Below are positions 1 to 8,599 of a DNA stretch of 64,000 nt, piece by piece. The notes below the pieces were generated by a model. That model saw nothing but the letters and a program-made list of their open reading frames with translations, had not been told where the DNA came from and ran no database searches. The first letter of the stretch is position 1; every line of letters begins with the position of its first letter. The translations under genes and the position numbers were made by a program. This stretch comes from Ureibacillus galli (GTDB lineage Bacteria; Bacillota; Bacilli; Bacillales_A; Planococcaceae): NCBI RefSeq assembly GCF_014836845.1, contig NZ_JACSQA010000004.1, positions 1 through 64,000 on the forward strand, in the 5' to 3' direction.

Positions 1-41
1 AGTAATTTCTGTTCTTGATCTGTAAATAACTTTTTCGACAT
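1..41 (-). CDS. N-terminus of a transposase-like protein (partial)
   Basis: An ATG at 41 preceded by GGAG reads MSKKLFTDQEQKLL before leaving the window. This opening resembles the first ORF of IS3-family elements common in Bacillus, which carries a helix-turn-helix domain. Only 13 codons are visible, so the call rests mainly on its position just inside an apparent IS terminus. Confidence 0.4.
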   Translation of the reverse strand, partial: MSKKLFTDQEQKL

Positions 42-137
42 GTTCTTCCGCTCCATCAACCATTTATTTTATTTCATTATAAATAAAAGTACCCTATAAG
101 AGAGACCTTTTTTCAAGTGTCTTTCTTATAGGGTACA
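1..137 (-). mobile_element. End of an insertion sequence (runs off the left edge)
   Basis: On the minus strand the element would begin TGTACCC at 137, exactly where the madM reading frame stops resembling its family. The first 50 bases of the element form a hairpin (arms at about 88-106 and 118-136), followed by a short leader and a transposase-like start at 41. IS3-type elements normally begin with TG, which fits. The other end and any target duplication lie outside the window, so the family is an inference. Confidence 0.55.
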
Positions 138-462
138 TTTTACTAAAACCGGCTTTTTTAATTTCATCAAAATTTGCTCCAAAAGAAGTAGCCACAATGG
201 CAAAATCTCGTAGCATACTTCCCCCTAAGAACCCTACTCCTGCTAGAAAACTAATATCTGCAAGACCTTTCGAGCCTTCTGTTACAACTCCGCCAATATA
301 GGCTAAAACTAGTCCAAGAACAATGGCAATTGCGGAACCATGAATTTTACCTTTAGTTAATTTATTGGAAAGAAAATAGCCAAGCCACATTGTGACTCCA
401 ATCACAAGAAATGCAGTAACAAATCCGTTATCGGTAAAGACGCCTTTCATCATATCAAGCAT
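138..462 (-). pseudogene. madM: Malonate transporter subunit MadM, truncated by IS
   Basis: MadM is the larger membrane subunit of the two-component MadLM malonate carrier and is normally about 250 residues. Here only about 108 family-like residues remain, including the conserved KIHGSAIAIVLGLVLAY and GGSMLRDFAIVATSFG segments. The frame then enters IS sequence and stops at 94. The ATG at 462 is preferred over a GTG at 471 because AAGGGG sits 8 bases upstream. The start overlaps the madL stop by 8 bases, which indicates translational coupling. The C-terminal half is probably on the far side of the IS. Malonate uptake by this carrier is probably lost. Confidence 0.85.
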
Positions 463-856
463 CCGCTTCACCCCTTATAACCGTATTACTAAAAGCAGCT
501 TCTTCTTTTTTGTTTCCACTTAGAATGGGGACAAATGCCCAACTAACTAAAACAACTGTAATTCCGGCTAAAATAGCTAAAGGTCCACCAGTTAAAGCAC
601 CGATTACATTTTGACTTGCTGCCATTGCAACAACGACTGGAATATACATTTGATTCCAAAAACTTAAGCCATCTAGTGAAGGTTTACTAATTTTCCCCGT
701 TTTTACAAGCTTATCGACGATGATAATTAAAAGCAGCATGGCGATTCCGACGCCACCGACATTTGAATCAACTCCCATTATAGCCCCTATAAATTCCCCA
801 ACGATTGTGCCAACTAAAAAACATCCGGCTAGAATAGCAACACCATAAATCACCAT
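455..856 (-). CDS. madL: Malonate transporter subunit MadL
   Basis: This 133-residue protein has the usual MadL length and about four hydrophobic segments, including the glycine-rich stretch GVDSNVGGVGIAMLLLI. MadL pairs with MadM to import malonate, probably with a cation. An AAGGGGTG ribosome site lies 9 bases before the ATG. It diverges from mdcH, so import and decarboxylation genes share one control region. The gene looks intact, but its partner madM is cut by an insertion sequence. Confidence 0.9.
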   Translation of the reverse strand: MVIYGVAILAGCFLVGTIVGEFIGAIMGVDSNVGGVGIAMLLLIIIVDKLVKTGKISKPSLDGLSFWNQMYIPVVVAMAASQNVIGALTGGPLAILAGITVVLVSWAFVPILSGNKKEEAAFSNTVIRGEADA

Positions 857-906
857 ATTTCGGACACCCCTTTACCATGTAGTAAACTTTTAAGTTCGGA
901 AATATT

Positions 907-919
907 CAGTCGACTGTAT
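907..919 (-). promoter_or_regulatory. Candidate operator copy 1 (madL side)
   Basis: Read on the minus strand this is ATACAGTCGACTG, about 50 bases before the madL start. The 11-base core ATACAGTCGAC recurs at 1033-1043 in the opposite orientation, facing mdcH. Each copy points the same way relative to its own gene. Known malonate operons are controlled by GntR-type (MdcY/MatR) or LysR-type regulators, but none is visible here, so the factor is unknown. Confidence 0.5.
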
Positions 920-1032
920 TCTGTGAACATCATAATTTATCGAAAAATATAAATCAACTAAAATTTTTCCCAAAGCAGAAAAAACGGGAAATTACGATTG
1001 AAATTTAAAATCTATTGTTTTATTATTTATGT

Positions 1033-1045
1033 ATACAGTCGACCG
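1033..1045 (+). promoter_or_regulatory. Candidate operator copy 2 (mdcH side)
   Basis: ATACAGTCGACCG lies about 105 bases upstream of mdcH and matches the copy at 907-919 over 11 bases in opposite orientation. The preceding GT gives GTATAC, reminiscent of GntR-family operators. It is probably the binding site of the regulator of both malonate transcripts. No -35/-10 pair is obvious enough to place the promoter exactly. Confidence 0.5.
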
Positions 1046-1148
1046 TCTAAAGAAAATTTGATTGGTTTTTAAGACGTTGAGACAAAGATGGAGCTCAAAT
1101 GGTAGCTCGATGAAAAATAGAAGAGTCTTTTAGGAGAGGAGGGATTAT

Positions 1149-2066
1149 TTGAAAAGTGCGTTTCTCTTTCCTGGCCAAGGATCACAATATGTGGGAATGT
1201 TAAATGATTTACCTCATGATCCGGTCGTAAAACAGATTTTAGAAGAAAGTAGTGATTTATTACATTTACCCATTGAATCACTGCATAATGATAAAGCGCT
1301 TTCAACAACGAAGGCGGTGCAACAATGTTTATTAATTGCATCTGTTAGTACGTATAAAGTTTTTGAAAAAAATGGCTTAACCCCATCCTTTGTTGCAGGG
1401 CATTCTGTCGGTGCTTTTGGTGCAGCCGTTGCATCCGGTGTACTCACCTTTGAAGAAGCCCTTAAATTAGTATCGTTGCGTGGTGAGTTGATGGAACGAA
1501 CATGTGACAAAGGATTTGGAATGGCCGTTGTATTAGGGTTAGATGAAGACCGGTTACTAGAAATTGTTACGCAACTTTTTAATGTGGATGAGCCAGTATA
1601 TGTTTCAAATCGTAATTCACCAACTCAAATCACCTTATCTGGTTCTTTGAAGGGATTGGAGAGGGTTTTGGAATATGTGAAAAAACATGGAGCGATATCT
1701 GCCCACTTACTAAATGTCTCAACGCCTTCCCACTGTCCTTTATTTAAAAATGTAAGTGAAGAACTATTGGTTGAATTAAATAAGCTCGATTTAAAAAGGC
1801 CAAAAATCCCAATATCGAGTAACGTCAATTCCCGGTTATTAAGGCAAGCAGATGCGGTGAAAGAAGATTTAGCAAAAAGTATTTGTTATCCAGTAAGGTG
1901 GCATGATGCCGTCAATTTACTTTATGAAACTGGTACTCGGTTATTTATTGAAATGCCACCAGGTGATGTATTAAGTAAATTAGCAAACCAAGCATTTTCA
2001 GATGTTCGAACGATGGCTATTACAAAAAATGACATCGAAGATTGTTTTTATGTCATGTCAAACTAA
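1149..2066 (+). CDS. mdcH: Malonyl-CoA:ACP transacylase subunit of malonate decarboxylase
   Basis: MdcH loads malonyl from malonyl-CoA onto the MdcC carrier to prime the malonate decarboxylase cycle. The 305-residue protein has the acyltransferase opening FPGQGSQ, the nucleophile motif GHSVG (Ser86) and a catalytic His near 195 (STPSHC). It starts at a TTG behind a strong AGGAGAGGAGGG site. It is the first gene of the mdc operon, ahead of mdcA, with only 17 bases between them. A general FabD is possible from sequence alone, but the context makes MdcH secure. Confidence 0.92.
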   Translation: MKSAFLFPGQGSQYVGMLNDLPHDPVVKQILEESSDLLHLPIESLHNDKALSTTKAVQQCLLIASVSTYKVFEKNGLTPSFVAGHSVGAFGAAVASGVLTFEEALKLVSLRGELMERTCDKGFGMAVVLGLDEDRLLEIVTQLFNVDEPVYVSNRNSPTQITLSGSLKGLERVLEYVKKHGAISAHLLNVSTPSHCPLFKNVSEELLVELNKLDLKRPKIPISSNVNSRLLRQADAVKEDLAKSICYPVRWHDAVNLLYETGTRLFIEMPPGDVLSKLANQAFSDVRTMAITKNDIEDCFYVMSN

Positions 2067-2083
2067 AAATAGGGGTGTGGAAA

Positions 2084-3742
2084 ATGGTTATGACAAATAT
2101 ACCGAAAGAAAAAAGATCATGGACAACGAGGTTGGAAGCAAAAAAGGAAAGACTGGAAAGTGTAAAGGGTTTAGTAGATGGAGTAATTATTCCTACTAAT
2201 CGTATCGTCGATGCATTGGAATTATTAATTCGACCTGGGGATCGGGTTGTACTTGAGGGGAATAACCAAAAACAAGCCTCTTTTTTATCCCAATCCCTTG
2301 TTCAAGTGGATCCAAGAAAAGTTCATGATTTGCATATGATTATGTCCAGCATTTCGAGACCTGAACATTTAGACATTTTTGAAGAAGGAATTGCTAGAAA
2401 AATAGATTTCTCTTACGCTGGACCACAAAGTTTACGAATCGCCCAAATGATTGAAGACGGAAAAATAGAATTGGGAGATTTGCATACTTACATCGAATTA
2501 TATGGTCGATTATTTATTGATTTAATTCCTTCCGTTGCTTTAGTTGCAGCAGATAAAGCCGATCGACACGGCAATCTTTATACTGGTCCGAATACAGAAG
2601 AAACCCCAACATTAGTGGAAGCAGCAGCTTTTAGAGATGGCATTGTCATCGCTCAAGTAAATGAAATAGTAGACGAATTACCCCGGGTAGATATACCAAG
2701 TTCATGGGTTGATTTTATCGTAGTTGCAGATAAACCGTATGAGCTTGAGCCTCTTTTTACAAGGGATCCACGCCATATAACGGATATTCAAATTTTACAA
2801 GCAATGATGGTGATTCGTGGAATCTATGAAAAACACGGAGTGAAGTCATTAAACCACGGAATTGGTTTTAATACAGCAGCCATTGAGTTGCTATTACCAA
2901 CTTATGCAGCATCACTAGGGCTTAAAGGGAAGATCTGTACGAACTGGGTGTTAAATCCTCATCCTACGTTAATACCTGCGATTGAGTCCGGTTGGGTGGA
3001 AAGCGTTCATTGCTTCGGCGGTGAACTAGGAATGGAAAAGTATGTGGAAGCAAGAAGGGACATTTTCTTTACTGGGAAAGATGGAAGTCTTCGTTCAAAT
3101 CGTACGTTAGCCCAGTTAGCTGGTCAATATGCCGTTGATTTATTTATCGGATCTACTTTGCAAATGGATGGTTTAGGAAATTCATCTACTGTAACAAAAG
3201 GTCGTGTTGCTGGCTATGGTGGAGCGCCAAATATGGGTCATGATCCGGGAGGTCGACGCCATTCCACTGAAGCTTGGTATAACATGATGACTTCCGATGA
3301 TCCATTAGCTCGTGGTAAAAAATTGGTTGTTCAAGTGGCAGAGACATTCCAAGAAGCAAATAAACCAGTTTTCGTTGAATCTCTTGATGCCATTAGTGTG
3401 AAGGATCAGGCGAAATTAGCTGTAGCACCTGTCATGATTTATGGGGAGGATGTCACCCATGTTGTAACAGAAGAAGGGATTGCTTACCTTTATAAATCCG
3501 ACAGCATATCTGAAAGAAGAGAAATGATTGCTTCTGTTGCAGGTGTTACACCAATCGGTATGGAAAGCAATCCGAAAACAGTTGAACGTTTACGTCAACA
3601 AGGATTGATTGCTATGCCAGAAGATTTAGGGATACGTCGTTCCGATGCGAAACGTTCCTTACTTGCTGCTAAAAATATTGATGAACTTGTTCAATGGTCC
3701 GGTGGTTTATATACACCTCCAGCAAAATTTAGAAGCTGGTAA
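2084..3742 (+). CDS. mdcA: Malonate decarboxylase alpha subunit (acetyl-ACP:malonate transferase)
   Basis: The 552-residue protein matches MdcA in length and sequence. It moves the carrier protein from acetyl to malonate, releasing acetate. The GTNWVLNPHPTLIPAIESG-type core and the AGYGGAPNMGHDPGGRRH segment are typical of this CoA-transferase-like family. An upstream in-frame ATG at 2042 lies inside mdcH. The ATG at 2084 follows AGGGGTG and gives the family N-terminus, so it is preferred. Second gene of the operon. Confidence 0.95.
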   Translation: MVMTNIPKEKRSWTTRLEAKKERLESVKGLVDGVIIPTNRIVDALELLIRPGDRVVLEGNNQKQASFLSQSLVQVDPRKVHDLHMIMSSISRPEHLDIFEEGIARKIDFSYAGPQSLRIAQMIEDGKIELGDLHTYIELYGRLFIDLIPSVALVAADKADRHGNLYTGPNTEETPTLVEAAAFRDGIVIAQVNEIVDELPRVDIPSSWVDFIVVADKPYELEPLFTRDPRHITDIQILQAMMVIRGIYEKHGVKSLNHGIGFNTAAIELLLPTYAASLGLKGKICTNWVLNPHPTLIPAIESGWVESVHCFGGELGMEKYVEARRDIFFTGKDGSLRSNRTLAQLAGQYAVDLFIGSTLQMDGLGNSSTVTKGRVAGYGGAPNMGHDPGGRRHSTEAWYNMMTSDDPLARGKKLVVQVAETFQEANKPVFVESLDAISVKDQAKLAVAPVMIYGEDVTHVVTEEGIAYLYKSDSISERREMIASVAGVTPIGMESNPKTVERLRQQGLIAMPEDLGIRRSDAKRSLLAAKNIDELVQWSGGLYTPPAKFRSW

Positions 3743-3762
3743 AAAAAGAGGAGGCGAGGAGT

Positions 3763-4608
3763 ATGCAAAATCCTCATGATTTATCAACAATGTTAGCGGA
3801 TTTAGCAGTTGAATCATTAATTGAAGAAGTGTCGCTTACTCCAAAACCTGGTCTTGTGGATATGATTGATCAAGGTTCCCATAATGATTTAACGTATTCA
3901 TTGATGGTGGACTCGGCTAAAAGTTTGCACACGACATTTTACAATATGGCAATGGTTGCCTATAACGAAGGGCCGTCTCAATTTTTGCGAGAAAAAATTG
4001 GTGAGATTGGTCGCGAGGGTGAAAGGCGAATGTTCCAAGTGACAAAGGGTGTGAACACCCATAAAGGTGCGATTTGGTCCCTAGGATTGCTTACTGCAGC
4101 AGCCGCTATTCATAAAGGACAATTCGATGAAATTGCATTGTGTTATACCGCAGGAGAAATTGCCCAGTATGAAGATCGTTTTATACCCCACCAAGTAACA
4201 AATGGTATAAAGGCAATTCAGAAATACGGTGTACACGGGGCAAAGGCAGAGGCACAGCAAGCCTTTCCTCACATTCGGAAATTTAGCTTACCCGTATTTA
4301 AAGCAACATTAAATACATTTGATGAGAATACAGCGAAACTTTATGCCTTTTTAGCATTAATGGCTAATTTAGATGATACTTGTTTATTGCACCGCGGAGG
4401 ACTTGAAGGTTTACAATACGCAAAGCAGTTTGCACGACGTATTTTAAATACCGGTGACTTTCATGAACTTCGAAGAATGAACGAGCAATTTAAAGAGCGT
4501 AACTTATCACCAGGGGGAAGCGCAGATTTATTAGCTGCAACAATTTATTTATATAAAATTAGTCAGCTTACTTTTTCTACAGAGGAAGTTTACGTAACGA
4601 TAAATTAA
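3763..4608 (+). CDS. mdcB: Triphosphoribosyl-dephospho-CoA synthase
   Basis: MdcB makes the 2'-(5''-triphosphoribosyl)-3'-dephospho-CoA precursor that MdcG attaches to MdcC. The 281-residue protein belongs to the CitG/MdcB family: SLTPKPGLVD near the N-terminus, GVNTHKGAIWSLG in the middle and LSPGGSADLLAAT near the end are family signatures. It follows mdcA by 20 bases with a GAGGCGAGGAG ribosome site. It is required only for carrier maturation. Confidence 0.93.
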   Translation: MQNPHDLSTMLADLAVESLIEEVSLTPKPGLVDMIDQGSHNDLTYSLMVDSAKSLHTTFYNMAMVAYNEGPSQFLREKIGEIGREGERRMFQVTKGVNTHKGAIWSLGLLTAAAAIHKGQFDEIALCYTAGEIAQYEDRFIPHQVTNGIKAIQKYGVHGAKAEAQQAFPHIRKFSLPVFKATLNTFDENTAKLYAFLALMANLDDTCLLHRGGLEGLQYAKQFARRILNTGDFHELRRMNEQFKERNLSPGGSADLLAATIYLYKISQLTFSTEEVYVTIN

Positions 4609-4624
4609 AGGGGAGTGATTTTTA

Positions 4625-4933
4625 GTGGAAAAATTAGTGTATTCCTTTCCAGCTTCAAAACCAATTAAAAGACCTGCGCACGTTGGAGTTGTAGGATCAG
4701 GAGATTTAGAAGTATTAGTCCAACCAAGTGAGAATAATGAAACTGTAGTAGAAATTCGTACAGGTATTACAGGGTTCCAAGATACATGGAAAAAGGTTAT
4801 TGAACGATTTGTAAGTCAGCATAATATTGCGGCCATCATTACGATAAATGATTTTGGTGCTACACCAGGCGTTGTTACGATTCGATTAGCCCAAGCAGTG
4901 GAGGTGAGTTTAAATGACACAAATGATAACTGA
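4625..4933 (+). CDS. mdcC: Malonate decarboxylase acyl carrier protein (delta subunit)
   Basis: This 102-residue carrier holds the dephospho-CoA prosthetic arm that carries acetyl and malonyl groups. The motif VGSGDLEVL places the attachment serine at residue 25, matching the Klebsiella protein. It starts with GTG behind AAGGGGAG. Its end overlaps the next gene by 20 bases, so the carrier and the decarboxylase subunit are probably translated together. Confidence 0.93.
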   Translation: MEKLVYSFPASKPIKRPAHVGVVGSGDLEVLVQPSENNETVVEIRTGITGFQDTWKKVIERFVSQHNIAAIITINDFGATPGVVTIRLAQAVEVSLNDTNDN

Positions 4934-6599
4934 AAGTTTAGTAGAAAGTTTAGCGCGGGAAAGAGCATTTCAGCTATTAGATAAAGGAAGTGCCTATGAA
5001 ATATTAGGACCTTTCGATCGAATGGAATCCCCCCATCTCACTGCACAAAATATCGTTCCCCAATATGATGACGGAATGATTATTGTAAAAGGGACTTTAA
5101 ATGGAAAGCCAACTGTTATCATTTCAATAGAAGGAAATTTCCAAGGTGGCGGAATTGGTGAAGTATCTGGAGCGAAATTAGCCGGTACTTTAGAAAAGGT
5201 ATTAAAAGAGTGTAAAAATGGTCATACGATTTATCCGGTCATCATTTATGATACAGGTGGAGTACGTCTTCAAGAAGCAAATTATGGGTTATTGTCTATT
5301 GCGGAAATTAGTGCGGCAATTGTTGAACTGAGAGAATATGTTCCAGTAGTAGGTATTATTCCTGGGAAAATCGGATCCTTCGGCGGAATGTCTTTAACTG
5401 CAGGTTTATGTAGCGCATTAATCATGACTCGAGAAGGTCGTTTAGGCATGAACGGACCTGAAGTAGTAGAGCAAGAAGCTGGTATTCGTGAGCTGGATTC
5501 AAGAAATAAACAATTGATTTGGAAAATGATTGGTGGGGCAATGCGTAACGAAGTTGGTCTTGCGGATATCGTTGTAGAAGACGATGTGGTGAATTTTAAA
5601 AATGCCATTTTAAATGTTTGGAATGGAGACATCGAATTAAAACAGCGAACACAACAGGTCGACCATTTCTTAACTATATTTAAATCTTTAAATGTTGAAG
5701 AAAAAATTTCTCCAGAGCAAGCAAAGCAACTTTTTAAAGACGCAACCCTTAAAAATACGAATAGAGTATCTACCCCATCCGAAATCGTCAATAGTCGAGG
5801 TAGAAAGTGGTTCGAATTATTAACAGGAGGCAAGCAATCGATTAGTGAAATTCCTTCTGTATTAGTAGCAGATGCGGAGATTAAAGGATTGAAGGCCCGG
5901 GTCATTGCAGTTGTTCCAAATCCTGAAAATTCATTTTATCGTGCAAGGAACGGCGAAGTGGGCTTATTAGAAGGATGGGCCATTGCAAAATATGTTCGAG
6001 AAGCAATGAAGGAAGATGCCCATTTAGAAGATAAACGTCTAATTATTCCGGTAGTCGATGTGCCAAGTCAAGCTTTTGGCTATCATGAAGAATTATTTGG
6101 AATTTATTTATCTTGTTCAGCGGCGGTAGATGCTTATGCCTCAGCTAGATTAGTTGGTCATCCAATTGTTGCAGCCATTGTTGGGAAGGCTATATCTGGT
6201 GCATTTCTCTCCCACGGCATGCAGGCTAATCGATTAATTGCTTTACATGATGAAGGGGTAAACGTTCATGTAATGTCTAAAAAATCCGCTGCGATTATTA
6301 CACAACGAACAGTTGAGGAATTAGATTTAGCCGCAAAAGATGTTCCATCTATGGCGTATGATATTGAATCATTTAAAAAGCTAGGTGCCCTATATAACTT
6401 AATAGAAGGGATTAATGCTGACAATCCTTCATCGGAGCATGTGGAGTTATTAATCGATTCAATTTATAAAGCTTATGAAGATATTCAAAAAGATACTGTA
6501 AGGGATTTATCGAATCGTTTAAAAACAGAAATTGCTGTAGCTTCTGGTCGAGTAGCCTCAATAAAGGTAAGGGAAATGATTGAGCAACAATGGAAATAA
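4914..6599 (+). CDS. mdcDE: Malonate decarboxylase beta-gamma fusion
   Basis: This 561-residue protein joins two subunits that are separate in the classical Klebsiella and Pseudomonas systems. Residues 1 to about 280 are MdcD-like (LGPFDRMESPHLTAQNIVPQ, FQGGGIGEVSGAK, GSFGGMSLTAGLCS). Residues from about 290 onward are MdcE-like (ARNGEVGLLEGWA, KAISGAFLSHGMQANR). Together they decarboxylate malonyl-ACP to acetyl-ACP using crotonase-type carboxyltransferase folds. It overlaps mdcC upstream and mdcG downstream (ATGGAAATAA), so the three form one coupled unit. There is no frame interruption at the junction, so the fusion looks real. Confidence 0.93.
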   Translation: MTQMITESLVESLARERAFQLLDKGSAYEILGPFDRMESPHLTAQNIVPQYDDGMIIVKGTLNGKPTVIISIEGNFQGGGIGEVSGAKLAGTLEKVLKECKNGHTIYPVIIYDTGGVRLQEANYGLLSIAEISAAIVELREYVPVVGIIPGKIGSFGGMSLTAGLCSALIMTREGRLGMNGPEVVEQEAGIRELDSRNKQLIWKMIGGAMRNEVGLADIVVEDDVVNFKNAILNVWNGDIELKQRTQQVDHFLTIFKSLNVEEKISPEQAKQLFKDATLKNTNRVSTPSEIVNSRGRKWFELLTGGKQSISEIPSVLVADAEIKGLKARVIAVVPNPENSFYRARNGEVGLLEGWAIAKYVREAMKEDAHLEDKRLIIPVVDVPSQAFGYHEELFGIYLSCSAAVDAYASARLVGHPIVAAIVGKAISGAFLSHGMQANRLIALHDEGVNVHVMSKKSAAIITQRTVEELDLAAKDVPSMAYDIESFKKLGALYNLIEGINADNPSSEHVELLIDSIYKAYEDIQKDTVRDLSNRLKTEIAVASGRVASIKVREMIEQQWK

Positions 6600-7219
6600 A
6601 GGTCCATGATATTGTTAAGTTCAACAACCTTGATCAATTAGAAACAATTTCAACTATACCGGACTGGGTTTACGATGCTCAATCGGCAGCAAACTATGGT
6701 GTCGTACGAAGAATGCCGATTAGCAATCAAATAATTCCTATTGGGTTGCGCGGAAACAGTAGAGAACAGCGATTTGGGACATTTATTCATGAAAATCATA
6801 TCGTTGAAATTATTACACCTAATGCATTAGTAGAGCGTATAGATAAATTCGACAATAAATTCTATTATCCTATCTTAAAAAGAATACGAGATCAATTTCA
6901 ACAGTTTAATTTCATATGGGGACCTACGGGAAGTATTGGTTTCGAATTAGCTACCTCTATTAACGTAACTTCAATAAGTAGTGATATTGATCTTTTGATT
7001 TATATAGAATCTTTAGAAGAGCCGTTACTTGAAGAGGTTGGTAAATGTTTAAGCGGCTTCTCGAGACCGATTGACATACAAGTGGAAGTTCCAAATGTAG
7101 GTGCCTTTTTATTAAAAGATTATTTGAATCATAAAGACCACGGGTTTATTGTTCGAACTGCTTTCGGTCCCCAATTATGTCGGATAAAAGATAGTAAACT
7201 AAAAATTCTTCAAATTTAA
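6590..7219 (+). CDS. mdcG: Malonate decarboxylase holo-ACP synthase
   Basis: MdcG is the nucleotidyltransferase that attaches the triphosphoribosyl-dephospho-CoA arm to the MdcC serine. The 209 residues match the family length. WGPTGSIGFELAT followed by SSDIDLLIYIE gives the paired aspartates expected for metal binding in a nucleotidyltransferase fold. The ATG overlaps the mdcDE stop. It is the last gene of the operon and a hairpin follows within four bases. Confidence 0.92.
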   Translation: MEIKVHDIVKFNNLDQLETISTIPDWVYDAQSAANYGVVRRMPISNQIIPIGLRGNSREQRFGTFIHENHIVEIITPNALVERIDKFDNKFYYPILKRIRDQFQQFNFIWGPTGSIGFELATSINVTSISSDIDLLIYIESLEEPLLEEVGKCLSGFSRPIDIQVEVPNVGAFLLKDYLNHKDHGFIVRTAFGPQLCRIKDSKLKILQI

Positions 7220-7222
7220 AAC

Positions 7223-7264
7223 AAATGTCCCAACCGTTTACGATAAAAGACGATTGGGACATTT
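7223..7264. terminator. Bidirectional terminator between mdcG and the DUF2804 gene
   Basis: AAATGTCCCAA at 7223-7233 pairs with TTGGGACATTT at 7254-7264. It sits 4 bases after mdcG and 18 bases after the end of the convergent gene, so it can serve both strands. Confidence 0.8.
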
Positions 7265-7281
7265 CCATTATGAAGTTGAAA

Positions 7282-8331
7282 TTACCATTTAGCTACATGT
7301 TCTTCGATACAGCCGAGCATTTGTTGTATGACGAGGGTACTACCATCTTCCAACGTAACTTGCCCATTATAGTAGCCAACCAGTTGATGGACTTCGGATT
7401 TTACTAATTTTACATCCGTTTTGGCAACCCGTTCAAAAAAAGGATGGAAAGTTAAAATCACCTGGTCGGAAAACTTTGTTGTAATATACCAAGGTTTCAT
7501 AAAATTTTCCCGGTCATAGTTAAACAAAACATCTTCATGAATCTTTGTCATTTTTCCATCTACAAAAACTGCATTTTCAGTCATTCCCGTGCCGTCCGTC
7601 CATTTTCCTCCAAAGTTTAAGCCAACCCGTTGATTTCGAACTCGTTGGGATGCCATACCCCAATTCCACAATGCTTCCCTTGGCCAAATACCTCTACCAA
7701 AATCAAGTACAGCAAAGCAATCCTCTTCAACAAATGGATAATTCCGTTCGCCAATTTTCACAAATCCTGCAGTTGGTAATGTGTGATGTTTTGCGGTAAA
7801 TTGGAAAGTTTGTCGGTTCCATGGGATGACAACATTTAATGTTTCGTCTTCTTTAGGATGATAAATCGTTAATTCCGCATGTAACGTTTCGTTATCAAAG
7901 TTTTCAGAAGTGACTTTTAAAAATGTTTGGTTTTGAAAGAACGTAATGTTGATATGGACTTCACTATTGGCAAAACGGATAGGCTCGAACACTCTGGATG
8001 GCATTTTAAGTTTCGTTCCTATGCCAAGCGGAATGGTAATCGTTTTTTCAAAGAATCGTTGAGTTTCATATTCTAAAAAGTAGATGAAACAAGTAGCTGC
8101 ATAATCAAAATGGCAAATTGTTACGGAAAATAAAATTTCCTCACCATAGACGCACCAATAATTCCATTTTTTCTTCCTCAAGTAGTGACCAGATAAGTTG
8201 CAATCGATGATAGGTTTACGAGCAAAACCGATAGCTTCCGGATTTAAGTTGCCTTTTCTATCACATAGCCGTGTAAGTTCAATAATTTCTCTTTCAGCGT
8301 GCTGCGTCAATGCCAACATCCTCTCACTCAA
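7282..8331 (-). CDS. DUF2804 family protein
   Basis: The 349-residue protein has the DUF2804 features: CDRKGNLNPEAIGFARKP followed by CNLSGHYLRKKKWNYW near the N-terminus, and the C-terminal FGRGIWP and WNWGMASQR segments. The biochemical role is unknown; the family consists of lipocalin-like beta-rich proteins. The start is uncertain. A TTG at 8331 gives the listed length, but GAGAGG just before an ATG at 8319 leaves a TTG at 8310 as an alternative. It stands alone, facing the mdc operon. Confidence 0.75.
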   Translation of the reverse strand: MSERMLALTQHAEREIIELTRLCDRKGNLNPEAIGFARKPIIDCNLSGHYLRKKKWNYWCVYGEEILFSVTICHFDYAATCFIYFLEYETQRFFEKTITIPLGIGTKLKMPSRVFEPIRFANSEVHINITFFQNQTFLKVTSENFDNETLHAELTIYHPKEDETLNVVIPWNRQTFQFTAKHHTLPTAGFVKIGERNYPFVEEDCFAVLDFGRGIWPREALWNWGMASQRVRNQRVGLNFGGKWTDGTGMTENAVFVDGKMTKIHEDVLFNYDRENFMKPWYITTKFSDQVILTFHPFFERVAKTDVKLVKSEVHQLVGYYNGQVTLEDGSTLVIQQMLGCIEEHVAKW

Positions 8332-8599
8332 TTATCTAGGATCTCTTTCTATTTCTATTGGAAGTAAAATATGATATTTCAATGCGAAATATATCATTTG
8401 CTAAGCATTTGTAATATTTTTAATAAATAGAGTCTAGAATTGCTTTCCTTTTATTGTAGCAAAATGTAGACTGATTTAGTTTAAGGACACTAAATTAATA
8501 TTAATTTGTAACAAAATGACAGCTTTGTTGAAGGGAAATGAAATTGGTATGAAAAATGAACAAAGAGATGCATAGAATGGTAAAAAAGGAGGTTAAGCT

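Noticed and set aside
5282-5905. A 207-codon minus-strand frame opposite mdcDE
   Set aside because: It lies wholly within a well-conserved gene on the other strand and shows the Ser/Thr/Phe-rich composition typical of antisense shadows.
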